This document shows positions 9,601 to 18,163 of a stretch of 64,000 nucleotides of DNA, piece by piece. Within the stretch, counting starts at the first letter, position 1; each line of letters starts with the position of its first letter. Source of the stretch: Oscillospiraceae bacterium (lineage in GTDB: Bacteria; Bacillota; Clostridia; Saccharofermentanales; Saccharofermentanaceae). The stretch is taken from the NCBI GenBank assembly GCA_902780785.1, contig CACZGS010000001.1, positions 248,001 through 312,000 on the forward strand, read 5' to 3'. Under the pieces are notes generated by a model. That model made no database searches, was not told the DNA's origin, and saw nothing but the letters and a program-made list of their open reading frames with translations. Both the position numbers and the translations under genes were made by a program.

Positions 9601-10445
9601 ATGAGACCAAGGGCTTTGAGGTAAGTGTAATTACGGCCGACAGGACAACTGAGCTCTATAATGCTCAAAAGCTCCAGGCCCAGCAGAATGCCGAGGAGGA
9701 AAGAGCAGCTGAAGATGACAAGGCTGCACCTGAGTTTGATCCCGATGGTAAGCTCGTTTTCCCTGACTACAAGTATCAGGAGAGCGTCAGCATTCCGTTC
9801 AAGGTATCCGTAACAGGCATTTCAGGTGACAGGAAGCCTTCCGACACTACGCATGTCGATCTTGAGATCAGGAGCGTTGATGATTTTGAGAGCCCCGGCA
9901 TATCAATGCTTACGGCTGCTGCCAAGGGTACGATACTCCACAGGATTATGAGATTTATCGATCTTGAGGGCATCAGGAGCGGAAAGGTCCGGTTTGAAGC
10001 AGAGATCGAATCGCTTATCAGCGAAGGCTATCTGAATATCTGCTCTGCTGATAATGCAAGAGACGTTGCGCTGCTTTTTAAGGACGGCATAACCGCATTC
10101 TGCAACAGTTCAAGATGCGAAGACATTATCAAGAGCTTTGCCGAAGGTACGGCACGGTCCGAGAAGCCTATTGTTTTCGCAGTCTATATCGAAGGCAATG
10201 AAGGCGATTCGGCGCTTGTACAGGGTATCATCGACCTGATCTACAAGACTTCCGAAGGGTATACGATCCTGGATTATAAGACTGACCGTCTGGAAGGTGC
10301 AGACGCTGATGAACGCGCCAAGGAAGCCAAAGAGAGGCACAGTCTGCAGCTTAACAGCTATGCTGCGGCATGCGAAGAAGAGGGCCTTAAGGTCTCTCAT
10401 AAGCTTCTTTATCTCGTCCGTTACGGGGAGTTTGTTGAGGTTTAA
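6651..10445 (+). CDS. addA: AddA, UvrD-type helicase and nuclease of AddAB
   Basis: The 1264-aa protein has all superfamily-1 helicase motifs: Walker A SASAGSGKTT (residues 21-30), FTEDAAAHMADKI, Walker B IFVDEYQDN, GDIKQSIYKFR, TMTVHKSKGLEF and LLYVALTRAEEDL. A C-terminal nuclease follows, with the catalytic ILDYKTDRL near residue 1210. It is the 3'-5' motor and one of the two nuclease centres of AddAB in break repair. The ATG lies 3 bp after the addB stop with GGAGGAA upstream, so the pair is translationally coupled. The 3' end overlaps convergent tadA by 4 bp. Length is normal for the family. Confidence 0.95.
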   Translation: MKFSAEQEKIINAELGNNLVSASAGSGKTTVLTARIGDEVMSGRLSVDNMLVVTFTEDAAAHMADKIEEKLRSLRNEAVLNGDNEMAARLSTQIDLLPNAYIQTMHGFCSRVIKEKGYLLEDGPMADFTDPSCRILSDSEQGVLLQTAVDYAFKGMYEECTSEDDNFIRFTRRFGDGRSDDSLAGIVTGTYKTLRSLPDYLDVCEDFVADREERDSKDQIMYFKGENEIPRVITEYLANVKAMIEDSDFDSVLAEHDTYQIVEEYSNDEFISLVKSRIDNVIEHYKTHKGADFFSSLIPLKELGELKFKTIFRNADLKGDDKPLLAIVTLRHFLTPDKWADSKYDNPYDLPEEISSLIGFTEEQILANQKEGTKACRAFVDLLKKTDEYYAKVKNNMHGMDYSDLEHTAYEILKTEEASSFYREKFTEIFVDEYQDNTRLQDKIIEKFERPEGNVFRVGDIKQSIYKFRFADPKIFGTRMKEIASGEQKGTVHYLRENHRSTCEVLAFANYVFNQIMSGEASEIEYDLSQRLSKADETRHGAIPRIIVTDSAVPEEDDGDKTKPERRAVFAAVESEVRRYLEECTRVDGSKTEFKDICILTASNNQAESIARYLNGCTLKDGRKIEASGRFTTDVFEDLDIHRLINFLICLGNEYRDEYLAGVMLSNYKFSNFTVAEIADIQAFIHELEGFPVEKEPLMLRLRIFAEKCGNELALRVRNFLDVFDRIRMSSMVSDIDDIIEMIYRETGIKATLEAREGDSSKFDVFKDWLSESFKLRGSDLSGIASELEQMKIQIKKADIEVTDANKNKITTMTVHKSKGLEFPFVILVATGGQDERKDTLASIMFDRDDGFITEDFNFEDITRAHSFEQYIYKMKMRLESNAETCRLLYVALTRAEEDLSIITSCDIDDKSKMSPMRKAFTQAIDYKDLQFDKRHWLAGDMKLPYCLFSALARSADGAKLREIAESGDLKGSNTVAFKDLDGNETKGFEVSVITADRTTELYNAQKLQAQQNAEEERAAEDDKAAPEFDPDGKLVFPDYKYQESVSIPFKVSVTGISGDRKPSDTTHVDLEIRSVDDFESPGISMLTAAAKGTILHRIMRFIDLEGIRSGKVRFEAEIESLISEGYLNICSADNARDVALLFKDGITAFCNSSRCEDIIKSFAEGTARSEKPIVFAVYIEGNEGDSALVQGIIDLIYKTSEGYTILDYKTDRLEGADADERAKEAKERHSLQLNSYAAACEEEGLKVSHKLLYLVRYGEFVEV

Positions 10446-10969
10446 TTGGCGGAACGCTTCTTGCCGGCGTCTCTTTTCCTTATAGCACGGAAGAAATCGA
10501 GCATCATTTGGGAGCATTCCTTCTCCATGATGCCGCCTTCGAATTCGACTTTGTGGTTGTGTCCGTGTGACACTTCGAAAATATCATTGCAGGAGACTAC
10601 GGCGCCGCTCTTTGGTTCGTATGCGCCGAAATAGACCTTGCGGATCCTGGACTGGATGATCGCACCCGAGCACATGGTGCAGGGTTCTAAAGTGATATAC
10701 ATGTCCATGTCTTCAAGACGCCAGTCGCCGAGCTTTCTGCAGGCTTTGTCTATGGCTATCACTTCGGCATGGGCTATTGCATTGCCTCTTGTGAGGCGCA
10801 GATTGTGGGCTCTTACGAAGATCTTGCCGTCCTTTACGATGACGCAGCCGATGGGACATTCACCGAGATCTATGGCCTTTTCCGCTTCCTTGATCGCTTC
10901 GAGCATGAAGCGTTCCTTGTCTGAGGAAGGCTTAAAGTCAGGATATAACTTGGATCTGGTCCTTGGCAC
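10442..10969 (-). CDS. tadA: tRNA-specific adenosine deaminase TadA
   Basis: The cytidine/adenosine deaminase zinc site is complete: AHAEVIAI (H, E) and LEPCTMCSGAI (PCxxC), with the TadA-typical VYFGAYEPKSGAV and the FMLEAIKEAEKA helix. TadA converts A34 to inosine in tRNA-Arg(ACG). The protein is about 175 aa with a short basic N-terminal extension and a basic C-terminal tail. GTG at 10969 is favoured because GAGG lies 8 bp before it. A GTG at 10978 would overlap the SD. The gene is convergent with addA, overlapping by 4 bp, and divergent from the next gene. Confidence 0.92.
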   Translation of the reverse strand: MPRTRSKLYPDFKPSSDKERFMLEAIKEAEKAIDLGECPIGCVIVKDGKIFVRAHNLRLTRGNAIAHAEVIAIDKACRKLGDWRLEDMDMYITLEPCTMCSGAIIQSRIRKVYFGAYEPKSGAVVSCNDIFEVSHGHNHKVEFEGGIMEKECSQMMLDFFRAIRKRDAGKKRSAN

Positions 10970-11048
10970 GGAGAACACCTCGCAATTGGTCTTTAGGACT
11001 GATAATACAGACGGGGAACGGAAAGTGTCAAGGTCGTGTAATTTATGC

Positions 11049-11077
11049 TTGACGATATAGAATTAGCATATTATAAT
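11049..11077 (+). promoter_or_regulatory. Sigma-A promoter TTGACG-N17-TATAAT
   Basis: -35 TTGACG at 11049-11054, a 17-bp spacer, and -10 TATAAT at 11072-11077. Start near 11084 would give a leader of about 130 nt for the gene at 11216. The leader holds a small hairpin (GCCGT/ACGGC, about 11120-11133) followed by CCGTTTT. Confidence 0.75.
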
Positions 11078-11215
11078 TTACGATTGCTATAAGTAGAACT
11101 ATGCCTGCAAGAGGGAATGCCGTATTTACGGCCCGTTTTCAACATTATCCCTGGATCAGTAGATGGCTGTTGTTTGCTTAAAGCGCATACTTCAAGACAA
11201 AAGGACGATTTTTTA

Positions 11216-11974
11216 ATGGCGACTAAACAAGGTATGTGCAAGAACTGCGGTTCTCTTGTTGTGTTTGATGACAGGGACGAGCTCTGCGAGTGCGTATTCT
11301 GTAACTGTGTTTTCCCTTCTGCGGAAGCGGCTAAGATTCTTGAGAATCCTGACGGAGTTGAGTTCAAGAACGAGAAGTTTGAGAAGAATACAGACGCAGG
11401 TGCCAAGCACTATTATTCAAATCCGGTAATGCCGGACATGGTTGAGAAGGCAGTTCAGAGGGATAAGACTTCCAAGTCACAGACAACAGAGGTAAAGCTT
11501 AAGCCCAATGAGTTCGAGATCTCGCCTAATGACGTTAAGGCTCCCAAGAAGCTCGTCATCGGTATGATCGCAGGTATCGTACTTGTTATCGGAATCATTC
11601 TTGCTATCGCATTCCCGCTTTATTTCCAAAGAAAGGGACTGCACGATTCTATTTCAGCTGATATCAATACCATCTACAAGACAGCCGGTTCTTCGGTTTC
11701 TTATGACAGCTTCGCTTACAAGCAGGCTAATATCTACGGTCTCAGCTGCCAGTACGTTAAGCTCGGTCTTTCAGACGAGATCGACGGCGATCAGGCAAAG
11801 GCTATTTACCAGAATTATTCAAAGCTTCGTGCCGACAAGCGCGGTTTTGATTCCGACGACGTTGAGATGTACATCTATACTCCCAGCACCGTTTACTTTG
11901 CAACAAAGGACGGCGTTACGACTGATGTACAGGAATCAGTAATGATCCTTGAACCTACAGAGACAACTAAGTAA
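11216..11974 (+). CDS. Zinc-ribbon single-pass membrane protein of unknown function
   Basis: This protein of about 252 aa starts with a zinc ribbon (MCKNCGSLVVFDDRDELCECVFCNCVF, cysteine pairs near residues 7-10 and 24-29). A charged linker follows, then one hydrophobic helix (LVIGMIAGIVLVIGIILAIAFPLYF), then a C-terminal region of about 110 residues that probably lies outside the cell. ATG 11216 has AAGGACG 8 bp upstream. An earlier in-frame start would add 33 residues with no SD. I do not recognise a named family. Proteins with a zinc ribbon plus TM helix recur in this window at 54740-59284. Confidence 0.75.
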   Translation: MATKQGMCKNCGSLVVFDDRDELCECVFCNCVFPSAEAAKILENPDGVEFKNEKFEKNTDAGAKHYYSNPVMPDMVEKAVQRDKTSKSQTTEVKLKPNEFEISPNDVKAPKKLVIGMIAGIVLVIGIILAIAFPLYFQRKGLHDSISADINTIYKTAGSSVSYDSFAYKQANIYGLSCQYVKLGLSDEIDGDQAKAIYQNYSKLRADKRGFDSDDVEMYIYTPSTVYFATKDGVTTDVQESVMILEPTETTK

Positions 11975-11982
11975 TCACGATC

Positions 11983-11998
11983 AGCCGGTATTTCGGCT
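11983..11998 (+). terminator. Weak hairpin after the zinc-ribbon membrane gene
   Basis: AGCCG/CGGCT (5-bp stem, 6-nt loop) followed by TTGTTA. It is short and without a clean T-run, so termination before rpoD is uncertain. Confidence 0.35.
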
Positions 11999-12047
11999 TT
12001 GTTACTTTAGCAGTTAACAATTGACAATCTATGAGGTGACCTATCAG

Positions 12048-13100
12048 ATGACAGATTTTGAGAAAGCACTGGCACAGGCAAAGAAATTCGCAGAGAAGAA
12101 CGAGAATCAGATTACCGAGACTGAATTCGAGGCAATCACTGATTCATATAAGATCGAACCCGATGAGATGATCAATCTCAGAGCAGAGCTCGAGAACGGC
12201 GGCGTTAAGATCAGTGATCCTGATCTCGACAACGACGATACAGATATTGATTCCGACGGCGAGGACGCCAATGTCGTAGACGACTCGGTCAAGATGTATC
12301 TCAAGGAGATCGGTAAGATCGAACTCCTCGATGCAGAGCAGGAAAAAGACATTGCACAGAGAATGGCAAAGGGTGACGAGGAAGCTAAGGTCCTCCTCAT
12401 CAACTCCAACTTGAGACTCGTTGTTTCCATCGCAAAGAAGTACATGAACAGAGGTCTTTCACTTCTCGACCTCATTCAGGAAGGTAACATCGGTCTTATC
12501 AAGGCTGTAGACAAGTTCGATTATACAAAGGGATTCAAGTTCTCAACATATGCAACATGGTGGATCCGTCAGGCTATCACAAGAGCTATTGCGGATCAGG
12601 CAAGAACGATCAGAATCCCTGTTCACATGGTTGAGACCATCAATAAGCTCACAAGAGTACAGCGCCAGCTCGTTCAGGATCTCGGAAGAGAGCCTACAAC
12701 TGAAGAGCTTGCTGAAGCTATGGGCATGGAAGTAGCCAAGATCAGAGAGATCCAGAAGATCTCGCAGGATCCTATCTCCATTGACAAGCCTGTAGGTGAG
12801 GAAGAGGACAGCCACCTGGTTGACTTCATTTCCAACGATGAGCTCGCAGCACCTGAAGAAGAGGTTGCAAGGATCCTTTTGAAGGAAGATTTGATCCAGG
12901 CTCTCAACGGCTTAACAGACAGAGAAAGAAGAGTTATCGAATTAAGATTCGGCCTTAAGGACGGCGTTCCGATGACGCTCGAGCAGGTTGGTAAGAAGCT
13001 CGGCGTTACACGTGAGCGTATCAGACAGATCGAGGCAAAAGCAATCAGAAAACTCAACAGATCGCCTAAGTCAAAGAAACTCGAAGGTTATTCCGACTGA
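12048..13100 (+). CDS. rpoD: Primary sigma factor RpoD/SigA
   Basis: This 350-aa protein has the complete set of primary-sigma regions: 1.2 ([17 protein letters not shown]), 2.1-2.4 ([26 protein letters not shown] and [18 protein letters not shown]), 3, and 4.2 ([26 protein letters not shown]). It recruits RNA polymerase to -35/-10 promoters of the type seen throughout the window. The N-terminal 1.1-like segment is short and acidic and there is no long non-conserved insert, as usual in Firmicutes. ATG 12048 is chosen because GAGGTGA lies 8 bp upstream. A TTG at 12021 has no SD. The Rnf-like unit begins 45 bp after its stop. Confidence 0.96.
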   Translation: MTDFEKALAQAKKFAEKNENQITETEFEAITDSYKIEPDEMINLRAELENGGVKISDPDLDNDDTDIDSDGEDANVVDDSVKMYLKEIGKIELLDAEQEKDIAQRMAKGDEEAKVLLINSNLRLVVSIAKKYMNRGLSLLDLIQEGNIGLIKAVDKFDYTKGFKFSTYATWWIRQAITRAIADQARTIRIPVHMVETINKLTRVQRQLVQDLGREPTTEELAEAMGMEVAKIREIQKISQDPISIDKPVGEEEDSHLVDFISNDELAAPEEEVARILLKEDLIQALNGLTDRERRVIELRFGLKDGVPMTLEQVGKKLGVTRERIRQIEAKAIRKLNRSPKSKKLEGYSD

Positions 13101-13145
13101 TAAGCCTGTCAGCTTAAATAACCTTCCTTTTCGGGGATAATAATA

Positions 13146-14666
13146 GTGGCAGACCGAAGACGATATTCATTTTACAGAGGACTTTTTACAGGGGACGTTT
13201 TGAATTTTTCGAAGCGTTCCCCTTTTGTCAAGGAGATCATGTTCGAGAGGATCTATCCTGCGAAGATAATCCTCCCCATGAAGATGCATTACGGCGTTCC
13301 TGCAATCCCGGCTGTTAAGGTCGGCGATTATGTCAGGATCGGCCAGTGCGTCGGTGTTCCTCCCAAAGGTTCATTCTCCGTTCCGGTACACAGCGGTATC
13401 TCGGGCAGGGTATCGGACATTTCCGAGATAAGGCTTCCCAACGGCATTATCACGCCTGCAGTTACCATCATTAACGACATGAAGCGTAATAGACTTGAGT
13501 CTGTCAAACCCAGATCAGGTTTTAAGATCAGCGCAAGTGAGACCATAGGCATCATAAGAAATGCCGGCATTTGCGGAATGGGCGGAGAAGGTATCCCAAC
13601 GGCAGCAAAGCTTAAGAGAGCAAGGAATGAAGCCATAAAGGACTTCCTTGTAAACTGCCTTCAGAGTGAGCCTTATTCCACATGTGACCTGGTGGCCATA
13701 ACAGAATATCCGGATTATGTCGTTCTCGGTGCATGTGCATGTGCGAGAGCCGTAGGAGCCTCAAGATGCGTTTTCCTTATTTCCGAGAACAGAAAAGAAC
13801 AGAGAAAGGCTCTTGCCAACTCGATAGATAAGATCAAGGCAGACTTCAAGGACCTTGAATTCGACATAAAGCTTTTCAGGGAGCGTTTCCCTCAGGGTTA
13901 TTACAGACTTGTCGCAAGAGCTTTGTACGGCAAGAATCTCCTGCTCGGCGAGACGCTCGAGAAGACATGCAAGGCAGTTCTTTTCAACTGCTCTACGATG
14001 CTCGCATGCTGGGAAGCTCTGTCAGATAACATCCCTATGATGAGCAGGATCGTATCTGTCACCGGAGATGCTTCCGGCGGACACAATATGCTCGTTCCGA
14101 TCGGCACGCCCGTATCCGAGCTCCTTGTAAATGCACAGGATGTAAGGAACGGAAGCGACAGGATCGTATGGGGCAACTGCCTAACCGGTATCGAGATCAA
14201 AGATACCGAGCATACGCCTATTGTTAAGACCACTTCGGTAATCTCTGCGATCAGAAGAACTGAAGTTCCTAAGACACCCTGTATTCATTGCGGCCTTTGC
14301 TCTGAATGCTGCCCGATGAACCTCTCGCCCAATACGATCTACGAGATGCTTAATCAGGGCTTAAGACAGAAGGCCTCGGAAGAGGGAGCAAGAGACTGTA
14401 TTGCATGCGGATCCTGTTCTTATGTATGCCCGGCAGGCATCAACCTTACGACAGCCATCGCAAGCTTTGCAGGTGAGGGCAGGATCATTGAAGTCAATTC
14501 GCTTCTTGATAACAGCGGTCTTGATGACAGACTCCTTGATGATTACGATGCTCCCGATGTCGGCGGAACATCGCTTCTTGAAGACTATTCTGATGACGAT
14601 GATAATAATGACAAGAAAGCAACGGATTCCATTACGCTTCCGTTCGAGAAGGATAAAGAAGTATGA
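13146..14666 (+). CDS. rnfC: RnfC-like electron-transport subunit
   Basis: This 506-aa protein has the RnfC order: an N-terminal barrel-sandwich part (YRGLFTGDVLNF, IILPMKMHYGVPA), the nucleotide/FMN domain (GICGMGGEGIPTAAKL, SEPYSTCD, RIGTPVSELL), and two [4Fe-4S] motifs near residues 379-389 (CIHCGLCSECCP) and 418-428 (CIACGSCSYVCP). In Rnf complexes RnfC takes electrons to or from NAD(H). Some usually conserved blocks differ: the AECEPY-type block reads LQSEPY, and the GGPMMG-type block reads GNCLTG. The start is GTG 13146 after CGGGGAT. It overlaps rnfD by 4 bp. Confidence 0.85.
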   Translation: MADRRRYSFYRGLFTGDVLNFSKRSPFVKEIMFERIYPAKIILPMKMHYGVPAIPAVKVGDYVRIGQCVGVPPKGSFSVPVHSGISGRVSDISEIRLPNGIITPAVTIINDMKRNRLESVKPRSGFKISASETIGIIRNAGICGMGGEGIPTAAKLKRARNEAIKDFLVNCLQSEPYSTCDLVAITEYPDYVVLGACACARAVGASRCVFLISENRKEQRKALANSIDKIKADFKDLEFDIKLFRERFPQGYYRLVARALYGKNLLLGETLEKTCKAVLFNCSTMLACWEALSDNIPMMSRIVSVTGDASGGHNMLVPIGTPVSELLVNAQDVRNGSDRIVWGNCLTGIEIKDTEHTPIVKTTSVISAIRRTEVPKTPCIHCGLCSECCPMNLSPNTIYEMLNQGLRQKASEEGARDCIACGSCSYVCPAGINLTTAIASFAGEGRIIEVNSLLDNSGLDDRLLDDYDAPDVGGTSLLEDYSDDDDNNDKKATDSITLPFEKDKEV

Positions 14667-15646
14667 GTACTGACAACAGACAACTTGCGCCCTTTATCCA
14701 TACGGAGAAAAACGCTCCGTATATCTATATCACGATCCTGGTATCTCTGGTTCCGTGTATCTGCTGCGGAGTCTTTTATTACGGCCTCAGGGCATTGATA
14801 CTCATACTGTTCTGCATGGCTGCGTTCGTATTATCGGATACTCTTTGCGTGAGGATCACGGGAAGAAGATCCGGCGGAGACTACTTCGATCTCAGTTCGC
14901 TTGTTGAAGGCCTTTTGATAGCTCTCATGCTTCCTCCGGATACGACGCTGGTCACGGCGCTTACGGCAGTTCTTTTTGCTTCCATCGTTACGAAGCAGGT
15001 TTTCGGAGGCGCCGGAAGCAATATCATAAATCCTGCATGTGCGGGACGTTTGTTCATTGAACTCGTTATGCCAAACGGCACACAGGGCCTGTCTTATGGC
15101 GAAGATAATTCGAGACTTCAGTTAATGAGCCTGATCGTTCAGAAGAAACCGGGCGCTCTGCCTGATCTGACCAATCTCTCATTTGCCGAGCTCTTAAGCG
15201 GAAACTATCCCAGCATGATCGGCACGGCGTGCTTTGTATGCATACTGGTCGGCGGATTATTCCTTACGCTCAAGGGAACGATGCGTCTTTATTCGCCGGT
15301 TTCCTACATTCTTACAATGTTCGTTTTATATCCCGTCGCAACCATTCTTGAGACGAGGACATTCTCCTTCGACGGTCTTATCGTATATTTCATGTCCTCA
15401 GGCGCTGTGTTTGTCGCAGTATTCCTCCTGGGCGATATGACTACGATGCCTTCGAGATTTGCAGCGGGAGTATTTGCCGGCATTGTGTGCGGCATCCTGA
15501 CGCTGGTCACAAAACCGTTCTTATCGCCCATGGTATCGCTTCTGGCACCGGTCATGGCAGTTAACTTCCTCTCGTTCGTTTTGGATTTCTTCTCGAAAAC
15601 CCTGACCAGAAGGAAGATCCGTTCCAGGGAGGTGGATGTATCATGA
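14663..15646 (+). CDS. rnfD: RnfD-like membrane subunit
   Basis: The 327-aa polytopic protein shows RnfD/NqrB hallmarks: SSLVEGLLIALMLPPD, FGGAGSNIINPACAGRLF, SFAELLSGNYPSMIGTACF, and a C-terminal GDMTTMPSR in place of the usual FMATDPVTSP. In typical RnfD a SGAT/SAT-type threonine just before the LxxGN block carries covalent FMN. Here the equivalent stretch (about residues 150-170) has no SAT or GAT motif, so covalent flavin is doubtful. The start ATG overlaps the rnfC stop (ATGA), and the end overlaps rnfG by 4 bp, indicating a tightly coupled operon. Confidence 0.85.
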   Translation: MSTDNRQLAPFIHTEKNAPYIYITILVSLVPCICCGVFYYGLRALILILFCMAAFVLSDTLCVRITGRRSGGDYFDLSSLVEGLLIALMLPPDTTLVTALTAVLFASIVTKQVFGGAGSNIINPACAGRLFIELVMPNGTQGLSYGEDNSRLQLMSLIVQKKPGALPDLTNLSFAELLSGNYPSMIGTACFVCILVGGLFLTLKGTMRLYSPVSYILTMFVLYPVATILETRTFSFDGLIVYFMSSGAVFVAVFLLGDMTTMPSRFAAGVFAGIVCGILTLVTKPFLSPMVSLLAPVMAVNFLSFVLDFFSKTLTRRKIRSREVDVS

Positions 15647-16998
15647 TGACGCATACACAGCTGAAGACGCTCATTACTGAAGCAGTTCTTCTTTTTATCT
15701 TAAGCATTGCTCTTGTTATCGGAGGCTATTTCATTTCCTCCGAGAATGCCAATAAGCGTCTGCAGAATCTGTACCATTCGAGATTTGATGTGGTCATGGA
15801 TTCCGCTTCTTATGAGAAGGTAAACAGTAAGGCTTTGAACAGCTATCCTGAGATCAAGGGCTTTTATATCGGTTACGATGCCGACGGTGCACCAGACGGC
15901 TATGTTGTCGACCTGACAGTTAAGTCTCTTTACGGACAGGATCTTAGCATGCTCGTGGCATTAGACTACGAGAATACAAGGATCAGGGGCCTTGCCTTAA
16001 ATGACAACGACGATGAGAATGCTTTTGTCATCAGCAACAGCGACATGGATATGATCAAGGAAAAGCTCATCGGAAAGCAGATCCCGGTAGCCTTCGTTAA
16101 GGAAGAAAAGACTGACAATGACGACAGCGACAAGATAACGGTTCCGGGCTTAAATGACGGTGTTTACTATGCACAGCGCCTTTACGACGACAGAAGCCGC
16201 TATATCGACTATGTCGAGATGGAGATAAAGAACGGTGTAATTAAGAAAGTTAAGTGGGATGCCTTCAGTACGGATAAGACGAATCAGGACAGGAGCGAAG
16301 CTTCACTGAGAGGCGCTTATCTGGTCTCAGGTCTTGACTGGGCCACACAGTCCTATAACATTTGCCACGCGCTCCTCGAGTGCCAGGATCCTGACAGACT
16401 GGCCATGAAGTCTGACGGTACAACGGATATCGTTAAGGGCGTTACATGCGATATCAGACCGTTCTACGAGCTTGCGATGGAATGTATCGCGAATTCCCGC
16501 GCCGGCTATGACAAGGATAAATATATGATCGGTCTTGATATGATCCTGCTGCACCTTTATCAGAAAGACTCAAAGGATCTCGAATACCTCAATGACGACG
16601 GACATGTCGTATTCTCTTTCGAGGAAACTCCTGAGATATATACCACATATAATGACGATAATGTGGTTACAGGCTATCTGACCGTCATGCAGATCGAAGC
16701 CAAGCTCAGGGGCAATACGATCCCTGACAGCAATAACAACGACGATTCCAAGGATAAAGACGATAATAACCAGAACAATGGATCCATAGATTACGATGCA
16801 AGTGAAGACGGTCTGAATTCAGGTAATTCTTATGACGACCAGATCATCACGAACAGCTTGGATGACCTCCCGATGAGCGAAATGGCTTCTTTCATCGAGG
16901 CTGTCCCGGAACGCTACGATCAGACCAGAACGGTAGTTAAGGCATGTAATACCTGTTACAAGTTCCTCAAGGAATACCTGAATTGGAAGGTAACATAA
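15643..16998 (+). CDS. rnfG: RnfG-like protein with FMN-binding-type domains
   Basis: This 451-aa protein has one N-terminal membrane anchor (LLFILSIALVIGGYFI, about residues 15-31) and an extracytoplasmic part. The part begins with an RnfG-like segment (GYVVDLTVKSLYGQDLSMLVALD) and continues with a second FMN-binding-type domain (VEMEIKNGVIKKVKWDAF). Where family members have the flavinylation motif (S/T)GA(S/T)x(S/T), this protein reads KGVTCD at 265-270, so the Ser/Thr acceptor is replaced by Asp. A different candidate, SG followed by WATQS at about 229-237, is less well placed. A low-complexity Asp/Asn linker lies at about 365-390. It overlaps its neighbours by 4 and 1 bp. Confidence 0.75.
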   Translation: MMTHTQLKTLITEAVLLFILSIALVIGGYFISSENANKRLQNLYHSRFDVVMDSASYEKVNSKALNSYPEIKGFYIGYDADGAPDGYVVDLTVKSLYGQDLSMLVALDYENTRIRGLALNDNDDENAFVISNSDMDMIKEKLIGKQIPVAFVKEEKTDNDDSDKITVPGLNDGVYYAQRLYDDRSRYIDYVEMEIKNGVIKKVKWDAFSTDKTNQDRSEASLRGAYLVSGLDWATQSYNICHALLECQDPDRLAMKSDGTTDIVKGVTCDIRPFYELAMECIANSRAGYDKDKYMIGLDMILLHLYQKDSKDLEYLNDDGHVVFSFEETPEIYTTYNDDNVVTGYLTVMQIEAKLRGNTIPDSNNNDDSKDKDDNNQNNGSIDYDASEDGLNSGNSYDDQIITNSLDDLPMSEMASFIEAVPERYDQTRTVVKACNTCYKFLKEYLNWKVT

Positions 16999-18146
16999 TG
17001 GGACTGTTTACTGAGAAATACAACACGCCTTTCGATAACGAGCAGATGAGAAGACCCGTGGATGAGAAGTTCACGGCATCTCACATAAGGCCCGCGAAAT
17101 ACCTTTCCACAAGAGCATCTCTGCTTTTGGGTTATACCATGGTATCTCTATGCCTGGAATTCATGATCTCCGGCAATGCCATCTGGTGGCCTGTCGCATG
17201 TTCATTCGTATGTCTTCTTGCATGGGCAATAACCTTGAGGTTCTTCATGCCGAGAAACCTCTCAGTTATTACTTTCGCGTTTGTTCTGGCGCTTTTTATA
17301 GCGGTCGGAGAATACTCATACCAACTCGGCTTCTGCGTGCCTCATGCGATTGCGGGCTTCATTCCCATGGCTATCGGCATCATGTCCGTAGCAAGATTTA
17401 AGGATGACGATAATGACAAGTTCACAAGGCCTGCGTTCGGCATCGAAGTAATGCTCCCTTACGCAATCGCTCTTGTCTGCTCTGTATTCGGTACGGTAAT
17501 TACTTATATTTTCGAGAAGAGGTATTTATTCGTATCGCTTCTCGCATCAGTAATGTTCCTCATTGTCATGAGCTGGGTGATATCGAAGATCTCCGGTGTT
17601 CCGAGATGTGCGACCTCGAAAAAGCTCACCGAATTCTGGGACATTCCCGTTGCCAACGTCTCTGAACTCAAGCGTTTCTTAAGCGCCAGAGGTGAGTTTG
17701 CGGCCGTTTGCCTTGTCTGCACGGCGGCTTTGTATGTCTTGAAGATCTTTACCGACGGAGATCTGTTCAGGCTTGCGGCGATACCTGCCGTTATGTTTGT
17801 GGTGCTCCTGATGGGCTCTATCATGGTCTATGCGGCAAGACATAATTACAGGAGCTCGATCTTCGGCCTCAGGTACTTTATCAGCGAAGTATCGACCGCA
17901 GCGGCCTTTATCTCGATATTATTCCTCGTAAATCCGGGCTTCCCGAAGATCTGGCATCTTCTGATAGCTCTCGCGTTGATCATATGCACGGACATCATAA
18001 TAACGGGTCTTCTTGCGGTAATAAGAAGAAGGCTGATCTTCGTTTCCAAGTCAAAATACATCGACGGTCTGCCTTTTTACCTTATTCTCATATCTTTAGT
18101 GATCATGTTAGCCGAGACCTGTCTTTATAGTATCCCGGGTTTGTGA
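16998..18146 (+). CDS. Unknown membrane protein (about 11 TM) of the Rnf-like operon
   Basis: About 382 aa, with about 11 predicted hydrophobic helices (for example LLLGYTMVSLCLEFMISG, SVITFAFVLALFIAVGEYSY, LFVSLLASVMFLIVMSWVI) and a cytosolic N-terminus of about 40 residues. The ATG overlaps the rnfG stop by one base, so it is the fourth gene of the unit, in the place where rnfE and rnfA normally stand. It has no RnfA/RnfE-type NCA cysteine motifs, and its length is about twice either. I do not recognise a family. Scattered Cys in or near helices (LGFCVPHA, LVCTAA) are noted. It may be a membrane partner that replaces the ion-pumping A/E pair, but this is inference. Confidence 0.7.
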   Translation: MGLFTEKYNTPFDNEQMRRPVDEKFTASHIRPAKYLSTRASLLLGYTMVSLCLEFMISGNAIWWPVACSFVCLLAWAITLRFFMPRNLSVITFAFVLALFIAVGEYSYQLGFCVPHAIAGFIPMAIGIMSVARFKDDDNDKFTRPAFGIEVMLPYAIALVCSVFGTVITYIFEKRYLFVSLLASVMFLIVMSWVISKISGVPRCATSKKLTEFWDIPVANVSELKRFLSARGEFAAVCLVCTAALYVLKIFTDGDLFRLAAIPAVMFVVLLMGSIMVYAARHNYRSSIFGLRYFISEVSTAAAFISILFLVNPGFPKIWHLLIALALIICTDIIITGLLAVIRRRLIFVSKSKYIDGLPFYLILISLVIMLAETCLYSIPGL

Positions 18147-18152
18147 TATAAT
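18144..18152 (+). promoter_or_regulatory. Extended -10 promoter of tRNA-Arg
   Basis: TGATATAAT sits 11 bp before the tRNA 5' end and overlaps the stop region of the preceding membrane gene. No clear -35 is seen. Confidence 0.5.
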
Positions 18153-18163
18153 CTCGTTCGCCT

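Noticed and set aside
11101-11181. Possible 26-codon leader peptide before the 11216 gene
   Set aside because: ATG 11101 lacks a Shine-Dalgarno sequence, and the peptide has no run of one amino acid that would suggest attenuation. Only the small hairpin was kept.
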